From assembly GCA_951813605.1 (NCBI GenBank), contig OX638379.1:1498471-1562470 (forward strand): 64,000 nt of DNA, read 5' to 3'. The translations under genes and the position numbers were made by a program. This document shows positions 19,439-28,526 of this stretch, one piece after another; position 1 is the first letter of the stretch, and every line of letters starts with the position of its first letter. The notes under the pieces were generated by a model. That model was not told the DNA's origin and made no database searches. It saw nothing but the letters and a program-made list of their open reading frames with translations. The DNA comes from an uncultured Bryobacterales bacterium. Its GTDB lineage: Bacteria; Acidobacteriota; Terriglobia; Bryobacterales; UBA6623.

Positions 19439-19759
19439 TCACACTTGGAACGACTTCCCGCAGCCGCAGCTTTTCTCGGCGTTCGGGTTCTTGAACAAGA
19501 AACGCTGCTCGAGGAGAGTTTCAATGTAGTCGAGGATCATTCCGTCGAGGAATTGGAAGCTCTTCGGATCAACGCACAGCTTGACGCCTTCGACGGAGAA
19601 CACGTTGTCGGTAGTCCGCGGGCCTCGCTCGTACTTGAATTTGTACTGCAGGCCGGAACATCCTCCGCCGACAACGCCTAGGCGAAGCAAGCCGCCCGGG
19701 TTGTCCGCGTCCAGCATGCTGCGGATCTTCGCCGTCGCGCTAGGAGTAACATCGATCAT
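19439..19759 (-). CDS. IscA/ErpA-family iron-sulfur cluster carrier
   Basis: A 106-residue A-type carrier that receives and delivers Fe-S clusters. The three conserved cysteines are present: C34 in GGGCSGLQY and C98/C100 in the terminal SCGCG. Length is typical. Same strand as nadA with about 70 bases between them, so delivery of a cluster to NadA is a plausible job. Whether it is ErpA, IscA or SufA cannot be decided from this sequence alone. Confidence 0.93.
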   Translation of the reverse strand: MIDVTPSATAKIRSMLDADNPGGLLRLGVVGGGCSGLQYKFKYERGPRTTDNVFSVEGVKLCVDPKSFQFLDGMILDYIETLLEQRFLFKNPNAEKSCGCGKSFQV

Positions 19760-19903
19760 GCTGCTCTTACATCATACCCGTAATCCCTTTGTAATGGTGT
19801 GTGTCGGCCGCGGATGCGACAGCTAGGCCGAACCCAAAGAGGGGGCGGTGCGATCGTCTTCGTGACAAGACTGTCAGTACAATGACATTATTCGAGTCCG
19901 AAC

Positions 19904-20914
19904 GTGTTGTTCGATAGGCACCAGCGACCTCTGCAAGATCTGAGGATCTCGGTCACAGACCGATGCAACTTCCGTTGCACCTATTGCATGCCCCTCGACC
20001 AGTACGACTGGATCGCGCGGGCTCAGATCCTGAGTTACGAGGAGATCGATCGGCTCGTTGGCATATTCGCTCCCCTGGGGGTCCGCAAGCTGCGCATTAC
20101 CGGAGGAGAGCCTCTCCTCAGAAAGGATCTCGAAGAGTTGGTCGGCATGTTGGCCGCAATCGACGGCATCGAAGACCTCTGCCTGACGACAAACGGTTCC
20201 CTCCTCGCTGAAACAGCGGAAGCTTTGCAACGTGCGGGCTTGAATCGAGTCACTGTCAGCATCGACTCGTTTGATCGCGCCACGTTCGCCAGGATCGCTC
20301 AGCGAGACAGGGTTGCAAGCGTGTTTGCCGGCATCGCCGCGGCCAAGGAGGCCGGCCTTGCGCCGATCAAGTTAAACACCGTCGTCGAGCGTGGTGTGAA
20401 CGACCACGAAATCCTTGATCTCCTCGATTACGCGATTGAGCAGGGCTTTGAGATTCGTTTCATCGAATACATGGATGTCGGCAACGTGAACCAGTGGACA
20501 TCCGACAAACTCCTCAGCAAACGCGAAATCCTAGAGCGGATCGCTGTGCGCCATGACTTCCAGCCTCTGCGAGGGCGGGGCAGCGCCCCTTCCCAGAGAT
20601 ACCGCCTTAGCGGAGGGCAGGGAACCTTCGGGGTGATCGCCTCGGTGACCGAGCCGTTTTGCGGGGCCTGCACACGGGCCCGGCTGACTGCCGATGGCCG
20701 CTTGGTCACGTGCCTTTTCTCGACCTACGGGCACGATTTGAAATCAATGCTTCGTTCCGGAGCGAGCGACGCGGAATTGCGAGCGAGGATCAAGTCCATC
20801 TGGACTGGCCGAACTGACCGGTACTCCGAGCAAAGACTAGCCGCGATCTCCTCTACTGATGGATACGATCCCGAGGCAGTTCACAAGCTTGAAATGATCA
20901 GTCTCGGAGGCTAG
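19904..20914 (+). CDS. moaA: GTP 3',8-cyclase MoaA
   Basis: Radical-SAM enzyme for the first step of molybdopterin biosynthesis. The SAM cluster motif CNFRCTYC is at C21, C25 and C28. GGEP is at 67-70. The C-terminal second cluster motif has C253, C256 and C270 (CGAC, then VTC). The conserved C-terminal Gly-Gly is present. Start is GTG at 19904. At 336 residues it is normal in size. It stands alone, divergent from the IscA-like gene, and no other moa, mog or moe gene is in the window. Confidence 0.96.
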   Translation: MLFDRHQRPLQDLRISVTDRCNFRCTYCMPLDQYDWIARAQILSYEEIDRLVGIFAPLGVRKLRITGGEPLLRKDLEELVGMLAAIDGIEDLCLTTNGSLLAETAEALQRAGLNRVTVSIDSFDRATFARIAQRDRVASVFAGIAAAKEAGLAPIKLNTVVERGVNDHEILDLLDYAIEQGFEIRFIEYMDVGNVNQWTSDKLLSKREILERIAVRHDFQPLRGRGSAPSQRYRLSGGQGTFGVIASVTEPFCGACTRARLTADGRLVTCLFSTYGHDLKSMLRSGASDAELRARIKSIWTGRTDRYSEQRLAAISSTDGYDPEAVHKLEMISLGG

Positions 20915-21022
20915 CATGCCGCTCTGATGGCGGCGGCAGATTCGCTTCGCGGCCTCAGCCATCGCACTCCGAAGAGACCATGGCAGCCTCAAGGAAGTCG
21001 AGTTTGAGGCCCTCCGACTAGG

Positions 21023-22021
21023 TCAGGCATCGAGGTGGCAGCAGAAATGCCGGTCCATTGCCTGCTTGTTTGCGTCGGACATCTCCAGCGACAGCCGATG
21101 CATCTCTTCCGCCGGCATGGGTTCGAAGTTCCTGGCTATTTCGACGTTTTCCTTCAAGAAGCCCAGCGTGGGCATGCCGACGACAGCGGCGGTGACCGGA
21201 AGGGAGAGTGCGTATTGCAGAAGGAGACCTATGCCGGCCTTCCCGGGGCCGTCGCCGACAAGCGACTCCTGCCCGGTGGCTTTCATTGCTAGGACGCCCA
21301 TTCCCTTCTCCAGGGCAACCGGCAGCGCCACGGCCTCGAAACTGTCTTCCGGGGCGTCTTCCACCGGATCGCGGGCGTTTCTGCTGCGGCCTTGCTTGGC
21401 AGCGTTCAATGCCATCTGGGTGCAGTCGAAGTCGTGTCGCTGTAGTGCGGTCGCAAGGATGTCTGGGTGCGTGTGGCTGGTGATGCCGGCGAAGCGGCAG
21501 ACGCCCTGGTCACGCAGTTCCATCACGACACGCAGGGAGCCGGACTCGATGTTCGCGAGGTCCTCTTCGTCAGTGAGGCTGTGGATGTGGAGCAGGTCGA
21601 CATGATCAGTTTGCAGGCGCTTCAAACCCTTCTCGGTCTCCCGCATCGCCTCGTCATAGTCCCGAACTGCGACCTTGGTGGCGAGGAAGACCTCGTCACG
21701 GCGACGGGCCATGACCCTGCCAACCCACGTTTCGCTGTTGCCTCCACCGTAGGATTGCGCCGTGTCGAGGTACGTGATGCCGAGATCCAGCGCCAAATGC
21801 AGGGCTTCGACGGCTTTCTCCTCGTCTTGGTACATGGCAAGCCGGCTGCCGCATCCCATCGCTAGGATCGACGGGCTCGCACCAGTCTGGCCTAGTGGCC
21901 GCGTAGGGATGCCGTTGGCGCGCCTCGAAGCATCGGCTTGCCGGTCTGACCCAGATCCGCAAGCGGTGGCTGCCACGACAGCGCCTCCAAGGAATCGGCG
22001 ACGTGTGAGGTCGTTTGGCAT
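21023..22021 (-). CDS. Tat-exported aldo/keto reductase
   Basis: A 332-residue aldo/keto reductase that would reduce carbonyl groups with NAD(P)H. A twin-arginine leader (RRRFLGGAVVAATACGS) suggests Tat export, unusual for the superfamily but common in this sort of genome. Barrel motifs are visible: LGQTGASPSILAMGCG, ITYLDTAQSYGGGNSE (catalytic Asp and Tyr), EVFLATKV (Lys) and LLHIHSL (His). A strong AGGAGG at 22030-22035 precedes the start. Substrate unknown. Confidence 0.88.
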   Translation of the reverse strand: MPNDLTRRRFLGGAVVAATACGSGSDRQADASRRANGIPTRPLGQTGASPSILAMGCGSRLAMYQDEEKAVEALHLALDLGITYLDTAQSYGGGNSETWVGRVMARRRDEVFLATKVAVRDYDEAMRETEKGLKRLQTDHVDLLHIHSLTDEEDLANIESGSLRVVMELRDQGVCRFAGITSHTHPDILATALQRHDFDCTQMALNAAKQGRSRNARDPVEDAPEDSFEAVALPVALEKGMGVLAMKATGQESLVGDGPGKAGIGLLLQYALSLPVTAAVVGMPTLGFLKENVEIARNFEPMPAEEMHRLSLEMSDANKQAMDRHFCCHLDA

Positions 22022-22060
22022 TTGAATATCCTCCTTTGCGCGAACGCAGTTTGTTTCGAA

Positions 22061-22618
22061 TCAGACCTTACCTGCTGTCTGAATCATCACGGTAGAAACG
22101 AGAAACAGCACGAGACCTGAGACCCAGGGAATTCTGGCCCGACCGAGGTCGCCACCGACATCGCCGTCCTCCTCTGAATCTCCGGGCGCGTCGAATAGAC
22201 TGATTGGGGTCGGCTTCCCTGCGAGTCCATCCCGTGGAATAGCCCGCATTTCTCTTTGCGTTCCTACAATAAGAGCTATTACACCGATAACGCCCACCGC
22301 TACGGACCAATCAGGACTTCCGCGGTGGATTTGATCCGCTAGCTCTTGTCCAAAAATGGCTAGTAAGCTCACTGTGACGAGCAGTTCGGCTTGACTGCGC
22401 TTGCGCGGGTCTTCGGACCGAGACATGAGCCAACCTATGAGTAGCGCAACGACCCCGGCGATAGGCACTGCGACGATCCAATGTGTCTCATGAAGCCTTT
22501 CGTAGGCATCGTGCCAAGGCCGCCTGTCTTGCCCTATCAGCATGGCCGGGACTAGCGATAGAAGCAGCGTGCGAATGAGCGTAGATGCAGCGGATCCCAG
22601 CATTCCCGACGCGATCAT
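22061..22618 (-). CDS. Membrane protein of unknown function
   Basis: A 185-residue protein with about four hydrophobic segments, including TLIRTLLLSLVPAML, WIVAVPIAGVVALLIGWLM, VAVGVIGVIALIVG and PWVSGLVLFLVSTVM. No family recognised. The ATG at 22618 is chosen because the longer frame to 22807 adds a polar, low-complexity leader. It lies 39 bases upstream of the aldo/keto reductase on the same strand. Confidence 0.55.
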   Translation of the reverse strand: MIASGMLGSAASTLIRTLLLSLVPAMLIGQDRRPWHDAYERLHETHWIVAVPIAGVVALLIGWLMSRSEDPRKRSQAELLVTVSLLAIFGQELADQIHRGSPDWSVAVGVIGVIALIVGTQREMRAIPRDGLAGKPTPISLFDAPGDSEEDGDVGGDLGRARIPWVSGLVLFLVSTVMIQTAGKV

Positions 22619-22954
22619 TATGCCAGACGCTTCGCGAGGCCCTCGAGCTAGGTGGTTGCTTGGGGGCGCATTGCGAAGCAGTCGGAGAGTTCGCCCATCC
22701 TCCTTCTGTTCACAATCGTCGTGACGCTCCTCCGCCGCAGGCGTTGCGAAGGAAATTGTGTTGCGCCGACCCGGTCCGCGCCGCGGAATTGCATCTGGGA
22801 CCGTCACCTGCGACGTTCCTGTCGAGTGGACTGTGTAACTCGGCGATTGGCCGACTTCCCGCTAGGCGAGCGCGCGGCCGCCGGGTCTGCTAGGACGGGC
22901 GCGTCTCGTTACATAGGGGCGCCATTAGCCCCGACCGGCCGTATCGGGCCTATA

Positions 22955-24691
22955 ATGCCTCTGATGTCTAGCAGCAATGGCGCGCTCCGCTCCCAGGAGT
23001 GGTTCGGGCGCAACGACAAACTCGGGTTCCTACATCGGTCCTGGTTGCGGGCCGAAGGGTTCCCGACCAGCGTCTTCCAAGGCAAGCCCGTCATAGGGAT
23101 TTGCAATTCGTGGTCCGAGCTAACCAGCTGCAACGCCCACCTCCGCCAAGTCGCCGAAGCGGTGAAGCGTGGGGTGTGGTCCGCGGGAGGCTTCCCCCTC
23201 GAATTCCCAACAATCTCGCTCGGCGAACCATTCATGCGGCCCTCGACCATGATGTTCCGGAACCTCATGGCGATGGACGTGGAGGAGTCTATTCGGGCGA
23301 ATCCGATGGACGGCGTGGTGCTGCTCTGTGGCTGCGACAAGACGACTCCCGCGCAGCTCATGGGGGCCGCTAGCGCCGACCTGCCTTCGATCTTTGTCAC
23401 GGGCGGTCCTATGCTCAAGGGCATGTGGGGAAACAAGGAAATTGGCTCTGGCACCGACGTTTGGCACTATTGGGACGAATTGCGTGCGGGTCGCATCACC
23501 GAAGAGGACTGGTGCGAAATCGAATGCTCGATGTCCCGGTCGGCGGGGCACTGCATGGTGATGGGCACGGCCTCGACCATGACAAGCCTTGCCGAGGCGC
23601 TGGGAATGACCCTCACTGGATGCGCGAACATCCCGGCTGCCGACTCGCGACGGTACGAGATCGCTCACCGCAGCGGGGAGCGCATTGTCGAGATGGTGCG
23701 CGAAGACCTCAGGCCGTCTGCCATTCTCACTCGCGAAGCGCTCGAGAACGCAGTTCGGGTCGACATGGCGATCGGGGGCTCCACAAACGCCATAATCCAT
23801 CTGAAAGCTCTCGCGGGGCGACTCGGGATTGACTTTCCGCTGGAACGCTTCGACGAGATTTCCCGGGAAACGGCGGTCGTCGCCAATATCAGGCCTTCGG
23901 GCACGCACCTGATGGAAGACATGTACTACGCGGGTGGCATTCCGGTGGTCATGCGGGATCTGCTGGACCAGTTGCACGGAGAAGCGATGACAGTGACCGG
24001 AAGCTCTGTCCGCGAGAATGTGTCGTCGGCTCAATGCCACAACCGCGAGGTGATCCGGACGCGGGACCGCGCCTTGCAGTCCGAGGGCGGGACCATCGTG
24101 CTGAAGGGCAATCTATGCCCGAAAGGAGCTGTCCTGAAGACAAGTGCCGCGTCGAATGACTTGCTGCAGCACACGGGCAGGGCGTTGGTCTTCGAGGACC
24201 ACGAGGACTTCATGCGCCGGATCGACATGCCGGAGTTGGACGTCGATGCAAATTCCGTGCTTGTCCTGAAGAACGGCGGGCCCATCGGAGCTCCGGGCAT
24301 GCCTGAGTACGGCAATCTGTCGATTCCTGCAAAGCTGCTGAAGCAAGGCGTTAAGGACATGGTGCGAATCTCTGACGCGCGGATGAGCGGCACAAGCTAC
24401 GGCACTGTGGTGCTGCACGTCGCTCCGGAGTCCGCCGTCGGAGGCCCCTTGTCATTGGTTGAGACGGGAGATCTGATCCGTCTGGATACGGCCGGGCGCA
24501 AGCTCGACCTGCTGATCGATGACGCGGAGTTCCAGAGGCGGACGAATACGTGGAAACCGCGCGAGGAGTACTACGACCGGGGATTTGGCAAGCTGTACCT
24601 CGACGCGGTGCTGCAGGCCGATGAGGGGTGCGATTTTTCGTTCTTGCGCGGCACCGGGCGCGCCGCGCGCAAGCTGCCGCTAGCCTTCTGA
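22955..24691 (+). CDS. IlvD/Edd-family sugar-acid dehydratase, L-arabonate dehydratase type
   Basis: Dehydrates an aldonic acid to a 2-keto-3-deoxy acid. From ATG at 22955 the protein is 578 residues, the size of characterised L-arabinonate dehydratases and longer than most IlvD. The [2Fe-2S] ligands fall at C59, C127 (CGCDKTTPAQ, with the metal-bridging Lys129) and C200, the spacing known for that subgroup. S478 and T480 lie in RMSGTSYG, the conserved active-site stretch. A longer in-frame extension to 22652 is antisense to the membrane-protein gene and is rejected. Dihydroxy-acid dehydratase activity cannot be excluded. Confidence 0.88.
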   Translation: MPLMSSSNGALRSQEWFGRNDKLGFLHRSWLRAEGFPTSVFQGKPVIGICNSWSELTSCNAHLRQVAEAVKRGVWSAGGFPLEFPTISLGEPFMRPSTMMFRNLMAMDVEESIRANPMDGVVLLCGCDKTTPAQLMGAASADLPSIFVTGGPMLKGMWGNKEIGSGTDVWHYWDELRAGRITEEDWCEIECSMSRSAGHCMVMGTASTMTSLAEALGMTLTGCANIPAADSRRYEIAHRSGERIVEMVREDLRPSAILTREALENAVRVDMAIGGSTNAIIHLKALAGRLGIDFPLERFDEISRETAVVANIRPSGTHLMEDMYYAGGIPVVMRDLLDQLHGEAMTVTGSSVRENVSSAQCHNREVIRTRDRALQSEGGTIVLKGNLCPKGAVLKTSAASNDLLQHTGRALVFEDHEDFMRRIDMPELDVDANSVLVLKNGGPIGAPGMPEYGNLSIPAKLLKQGVKDMVRISDARMSGTSYGTVVLHVAPESAVGGPLSLVETGDLIRLDTAGRKLDLLIDDAEFQRRTNTWKPREEYYDRGFGKLYLDAVLQADEGCDFSFLRGTGRAARKLPLAF

Positions 24692-24721
24692 ATGAGATGA
24701 GCCCACGAGCTTCAGGAGGGC

Positions 24722-25126
24722 CTAGCGGGTAATCTGCTCGGTTTCCCCTTTGCGCGTCGCCATTCGCTGCCAAGCCTTTCGGATCAGAACCGGAATGCCG
24801 GCCAGCACAAGGTATGGGACGAGAGCGTAGACAACCACGAATGGCGGACCTAGGAGTCCGCCCCCCAGGCTGAACATCACGGCAATCGGAGTGGCGACCG
24901 CTAGCGCTACAAGCACGAACACCCGCCACGCTCCCCGTGATCCCCGCAGTATCCTTCGAGCAAATAGCGCTACGAGCGTGCCAGCGACGAAGAAGAGCAG
25001 CAGACCAGAAAGAATGCCAGGAAATGCGCTAGAGGCACGCACCGAACCTTCAGCCCATCTCGGCAAGCCGAAGCGCGCGAGGAAGAGCGCGACTTGAATT
25101 GCGCAGAAGCCCGCTCCGACGAGCAT
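24722..25126 (-). CDS. Small membrane protein of unknown function
   Basis: A 134-residue protein with four predicted transmembrane helices (GAGFCAIQVALFLARFGL, GILSGLLLFFVAGTLVALF, VFVLVALAVATPIAV, FVVVYALVPYLVLAG) and a basic C-terminal tail. No known family. It is convergent with the dehydratase, about 30 bases apart. Confidence 0.55.
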   Translation of the reverse strand: MLVGAGFCAIQVALFLARFGLPRWAEGSVRASSAFPGILSGLLLFFVAGTLVALFARRILRGSRGAWRVFVLVALAVATPIAVMFSLGGGLLGPPFVVVYALVPYLVLAGIPVLIRKAWQRMATRKGETEQITR

Positions 25127-25233
25127 GGGAATCTTCCAATACCGCCAGAGGCTGGGGGTACCGAGGTCGCGTGTAGGGTCGCTTGTGTTCGATTCCGACT
25201 CCGTGAGATCGACGGCTTAACCGACCTGCCAGG

Positions 25234-26388
25234 CTATCGCGGCAGCAACTGCTTGGCAATTGTCTGCAGCTGCATGTTCGAGGTGCCTTCGTAAATCGTG
25301 CCGATCTTGGCGTCACGGTAGAGCTTGGCCACCGGATATTCCTCCGTGAAGCCGACACCCCCGAAAAAATCGACGCACTGCGCGGTAACCCGGACAGCCA
25401 TTTCGGTGGCGTAATACTTTGCCATGGCCGCGGAAGGCAGGAAATCGGCACCGCTGTCCTTGAGTCGGGCTGCGTTCCAGACAAGCAGTCTGGCGGCCTC
25501 CAACTGGGTGGCTACGTCAGCCACTTGGAACTGGATCCCTTGGAAGTCGGCGAGGCGCTTGCCGAATTGCTTGCGTTCCCGCAAGTAGGCGAGAGCGTGG
25601 CCGAATGCGCCCTCGGCCACTCCCAACATCTGCGCCCCGATCGCGATGCGGCCCTCGTTGAGCGTCTCGATTGCAATCCTATAGCCCTTGCCGACCTCGC
25701 CGAGCACGTTTTCTACTGGCACGAAACAGTTGTCAAGCAATAGTTCGCAGGTCGAGGAGGCCCTGATCCCCAGCTTGTCTTCCTTCTTGCCCACAGCAAA
25801 GCCTGCAAATCTCTTTTCAACCAAGAAAGCGGTCACGCCCTGGTAGCCAGCTTCGGGGTTGGCGTTGGCGAACACGAGAAACAGGCCCGCCTCGTTGGCA
25901 TTGGTAATCCAGAGCTTCCTGCCGTTGAGGATGAAACCGCCCTCCGTCGGCTCGGCCCGCGTCGTCATGGCGAACGCGTCGCTCCCCGACCCCGCTTCGG
26001 AAAGGGCGTAGCTGCAGATCGTGTCGCGGCACACGCGAGGCAGAAACCTGCGCTTCTGCGTCGCGTCTGCCCATCGCAGCAGGGCGTTGATCACAAGCGT
26101 GTTCTGAACGTCGACGACGACCGACACCGACGGATCCACTCTGGAAAGGGCCTGCACGGCGAGCACGGCATCGACGAAAGTGCCTCCTTGGCCGCCGTAC
26201 TCTTCGGGGACCTCGATGCTCATCAGGCCGAATTCAAATAACTGGCCCAGGATCTCGCCACGCAGCTCGCCTGCCTCGTCCATCGCCCGAACGTGAGGGG
26301 CTATTTCCCGCTGGGCGAACTCCAGCACTGAGTCGAAGAAGAGTGCCTCATCGTCACCGAGTTTCGACAGCGGGGCCGTTTGGTTCAT
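25234..26388 (-). CDS. Acyl-CoA dehydrogenase, short/branched-chain type
   Basis: FAD-dependent enzyme that introduces the alpha-beta double bond in acyl-CoA. At 384 residues it is of normal length. Signatures: YALSEAGSGSDAF, WITNANEAGLFLVFANA, RKQFGKRLADFQGIQFQVAD and the catalytic-glutamate motif YEGTSN with E367, as in short-chain and branched-chain members. Substrate could be butyryl-, 2-methylbutyryl- or isobutyryl-CoA. Same strand as, and 19 bases from, the COG1579 gene upstream, so the two are probably co-transcribed. Confidence 0.93.
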   Translation of the reverse strand: MNQTAPLSKLGDDEALFFDSVLEFAQREIAPHVRAMDEAGELRGEILGQLFEFGLMSIEVPEEYGGQGGTFVDAVLAVQALSRVDPSVSVVVDVQNTLVINALLRWADATQKRRFLPRVCRDTICSYALSEAGSGSDAFAMTTRAEPTEGGFILNGRKLWITNANEAGLFLVFANANPEAGYQGVTAFLVEKRFAGFAVGKKEDKLGIRASSTCELLLDNCFVPVENVLGEVGKGYRIAIETLNEGRIAIGAQMLGVAEGAFGHALAYLRERKQFGKRLADFQGIQFQVADVATQLEAARLLVWNAARLKDSGADFLPSAAMAKYYATEMAVRVTAQCVDFFGGVGFTEEYPVAKLYRDAKIGTIYEGTSNMQLQTIAKQLLPR

Positions 26389-26407
26389 CGTGCTCCGGGG
26401 CCTGCGG

Positions 26408-27154
26408 CTATTCCCACGCCGGATCTTCGAGCGGGACGCCGTCGCCGGCTTGGTCGGGCAAGTACACGATCAGGCCGCAACTCTCGCAGGTCAGTACGCC
26501 ATGCGAGAGCAGTTGCAGATCCTGCAGCAACTTCGGCCGCAGCCGCACGCGACATGATCCGCAGGTCTCGTCTACGATGGCCGTCACGGCCGTTCCGCGC
26601 GCGCTGCGGATCCTCTCGTACGCCCGCAGCGACTCTGGATCGATTTTCGCGCTCAGGGAGGCGCGGGCTGCCTGCTGCTTCTCGCGGCCGCGCTTGTCAG
26701 ATTCGATTCTGAGCCTGGCCTGATCGACATCAGCCGCGACTTTCGCGCTCTCGATCTTGAGGTCGGCTTCGGCCTTGGCGACGCTCTCTTCCAGAGCCTC
26801 GGATTCCTCCATCTTGTCGAGGATGCGTTCCTCGAGGCCGTCGATGCTGTCCTTGCAGTATTGGATCTCGTGTTGGAAGGCGCGGAACTGCTCGTTTGTT
26901 CGAGCGCCGTTCATCTGATCCTGGAGCTTCGAAATCTTGCGCCTGAAATCGCCTACCTGGCCTTCCAGGTGCCGGCGCTGCTTCCCGTTCTCCGCGAGGA
27001 CGGCTTGGGTGTCGGCCAGTTCCTGCTTGTGCGATGCCAGCCGAGACTCGATCGCGGCGACATGCTTGGGCAGGCCGTCGATCTCGCGGGTGAGTGCGTC
27101 GATTCGCTGGTCCAGTTCCTGGATTCTTCGGGCTAGATAAAGGTCGGTAGGCAT
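26408..27154 (-). CDS. COG1579 coiled-coil protein with C-terminal zinc ribbon
   Basis: A 248-residue protein: an N-terminal antiparallel coiled coil (residues about 5-170) and a C-terminal C4 zinc ribbon (CGSCRVRL, then CESCGLIVY). This is the architecture of COG1579, a widespread family with suggested nucleic-acid or envelope roles that remain poorly defined. It contains ARTNEQFRAFQHEI, a conserved turn between the helices of the family. It precedes the acyl-CoA dehydrogenase gene on the same strand. Confidence 0.85.
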   Translation of the reverse strand: MPTDLYLARRIQELDQRIDALTREIDGLPKHVAAIESRLASHKQELADTQAVLAENGKQRRHLEGQVGDFRRKISKLQDQMNGARTNEQFRAFQHEIQYCKDSIDGLEERILDKMEESEALEESVAKAEADLKIESAKVAADVDQARLRIESDKRGREKQQAARASLSAKIDPESLRAYERIRSARGTAVTAIVDETCGSCRVRLRPKLLQDLQLLSHGVLTCESCGLIVYLPDQAGDGVPLEDPAWE

Positions 27155-27325
27155 CGCCGCCGGAACCCGTCAGGCAGATTCTATCACGTTGGACTCTTCA
27201 AGGCTCGATTCAGGTATTCGGCGAGGAACTTCGCCTCAGGCAAACGGAGTCTGGATATTGTGGAGCGCGCATTCTCAAAGCCGACAGCTCGCCTACTCGA
27301 CCGACATCCCGATGAGCCTATCGGC

Positions 27326-28282
27326 CTAGCCGCCTGGCGCTATCCCCGCCATCTTGATGGCTGATGGCAGAATTTCCGCCTCAAGTGGCAGCTTGCCGAT
27401 CGCCTCGCCATCCACTTCGACACGGACGGTCTCGTCCGCGAACGCGGCAACGCGCTTCGCGCGGAAGTGATCGCATTTCGGATGGCTGTGAACGTGCCCG
27501 GCGTACAGCAGGGGGATCGAGCGCAGGAACTCGATCATCCCGCACTCCTTCACGACCGTCACCTCGAGCACTCCCGATTCGAGGTTTGCGAGCGGGCAAA
27601 TGCACATTCCGCCCCCCTGATAAGCCCCGTTGCCCACAGCCACTTGGGAGACGCGTACCGGCTCGATCGGCTCCCTTCCATCGATTGCGAGTCTCACCGC
27701 CTTGGCGCGGTAGCGCAAGAAGGTAATTGCCGTAGCCCAGAGAAACGCGGCTTGACCGCTATAGGGTGTCAAGAAGCTGTTCTTGGCCGCCACGCTCACT
27801 TCGCCGCCCATGCCAAAACTGGTGACGTTGATGCAGTAGCGTTGCAGAGGTGACCCGTCTGGTGCGGTGAGGCGCACCTTCAGCGCGTCAACACGCCGTG
27901 CTGGCCTGTTCGCTATGGACCCAATCGCCGCGGAAGGCAACTCCGGGATCTGAGCTGAACGCTTGAAGTCCCCACCGGTCCCGACTGGGCAGTGAGCCAA
28001 TTCGGCCTCTGGGGAGATCGGTTTCCCGTCGGCAAAGTAGCCGTTGACGACCTCGTTCAAAGTGCCGTCGCCACCGATCGCGACGACGAGGTCCGCACCC
28101 CTTTGGATCGCTGTCCGAGCAAGTTCCGTCGCATGATTCGGAGCCTTCGTGACTAGCGCATCGACCGGACCTATCTCCCGCTCGAACACGGGATGCAAGC
28201 TCGGCCATTTTCGCCTGGCCTTCCCGCTCGCGGCTCTCGGGTTCAGGATGACGCAGGGCGCGCGGAAGCGACGATCGCCCAT
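27326..28282 (-). CDS. Diacylglycerol/sphingosine kinase family lipid kinase
   Basis: A 318-residue DAGK-catalytic-domain protein, likely phosphorylating a lipid at the cytoplasmic membrane. The nucleotide-binding signature GGDGTLNE (70-77), the N-terminal VILNPRAASGKA and a later FGMGGEV/VAVGNGAYQGGGM are all family features. ATG at 28282 is favoured because the longer frame to 28396 reads through the upstream gene. Third in an apparent operon with the epimerase and a small RHH-like gene. Exact substrate (diacylglycerol, sphingoid base or other) is unknown. Confidence 0.87.
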   Translation of the reverse strand: MGDRRFRAPCVILNPRAASGKARRKWPSLHPVFEREIGPVDALVTKAPNHATELARTAIQRGADLVVAIGGDGTLNEVVNGYFADGKPISPEAELAHCPVGTGGDFKRSAQIPELPSAAIGSIANRPARRVDALKVRLTAPDGSPLQRYCINVTSFGMGGEVSVAAKNSFLTPYSGQAAFLWATAITFLRYRAKAVRLAIDGREPIEPVRVSQVAVGNGAYQGGGMCICPLANLESGVLEVTVVKECGMIEFLRSIPLLYAGHVHSHPKCDHFRAKRVAAFADETVRVEVDGEAIGKLPLEAEILPSAIKMAGIAPGG

Positions 28283-28290
28283 TAGAATAA

Positions 28291-28506
28291 TCAGGTCCCG
28301 TTGGTCCAACCGGGTCTGCCACCGCAGCGCAGGCATCGGGTCTTGCCAAAGACCTCGTCCCAGTCCCCGTCGCGGGCAACGTAGTCCAAAACGCACCGCA
28401 GGGCCTTGTCGCGACTCGGCAAGTTGTACCTAGTCGCCGCCTCGTCCAGCATTGAGAGCAAGTCTTCTTGCACCTCGAAGTTTGTCTGCGTCTTTAAGGC
28501 CGCCAT
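28291..28506 (-). CDS. Small RHH-like protein with CxxC motif
   Basis: A 71-residue protein. The N-terminal half (LKTQTNFEVQEDLLSMLDEA, then SRDKALRCVLDYV) has the strand-helix-helix pattern of ribbon-helix-helix proteins, and the C-terminus has a CLRCGG pair that could bind metal. It lies 20 bases after the epimerase stop and ends 8 bases before the lipid kinase start, so it is part of that operon. It may be a regulator or an accessory. The longer frame to 28557 overlaps the epimerase gene. Confidence 0.6.
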   Translation of the reverse strand: MAALKTQTNFEVQEDLLSMLDEAATRYNLPSRDKALRCVLDYVARDGDWDEVFGKTRCLRCGGRPGWTNGT

Positions 28507-28526
28507 AGTTGTTCTCGTGATCCCCT

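Noticed and set aside
22951..22956. TATAAT immediately before the IlvD/Edd start
   Set aside because: The last bases overlap the ATG at 22955, so it cannot be the promoter for a transcript carrying that start codon; chance match or relevant only to another start.
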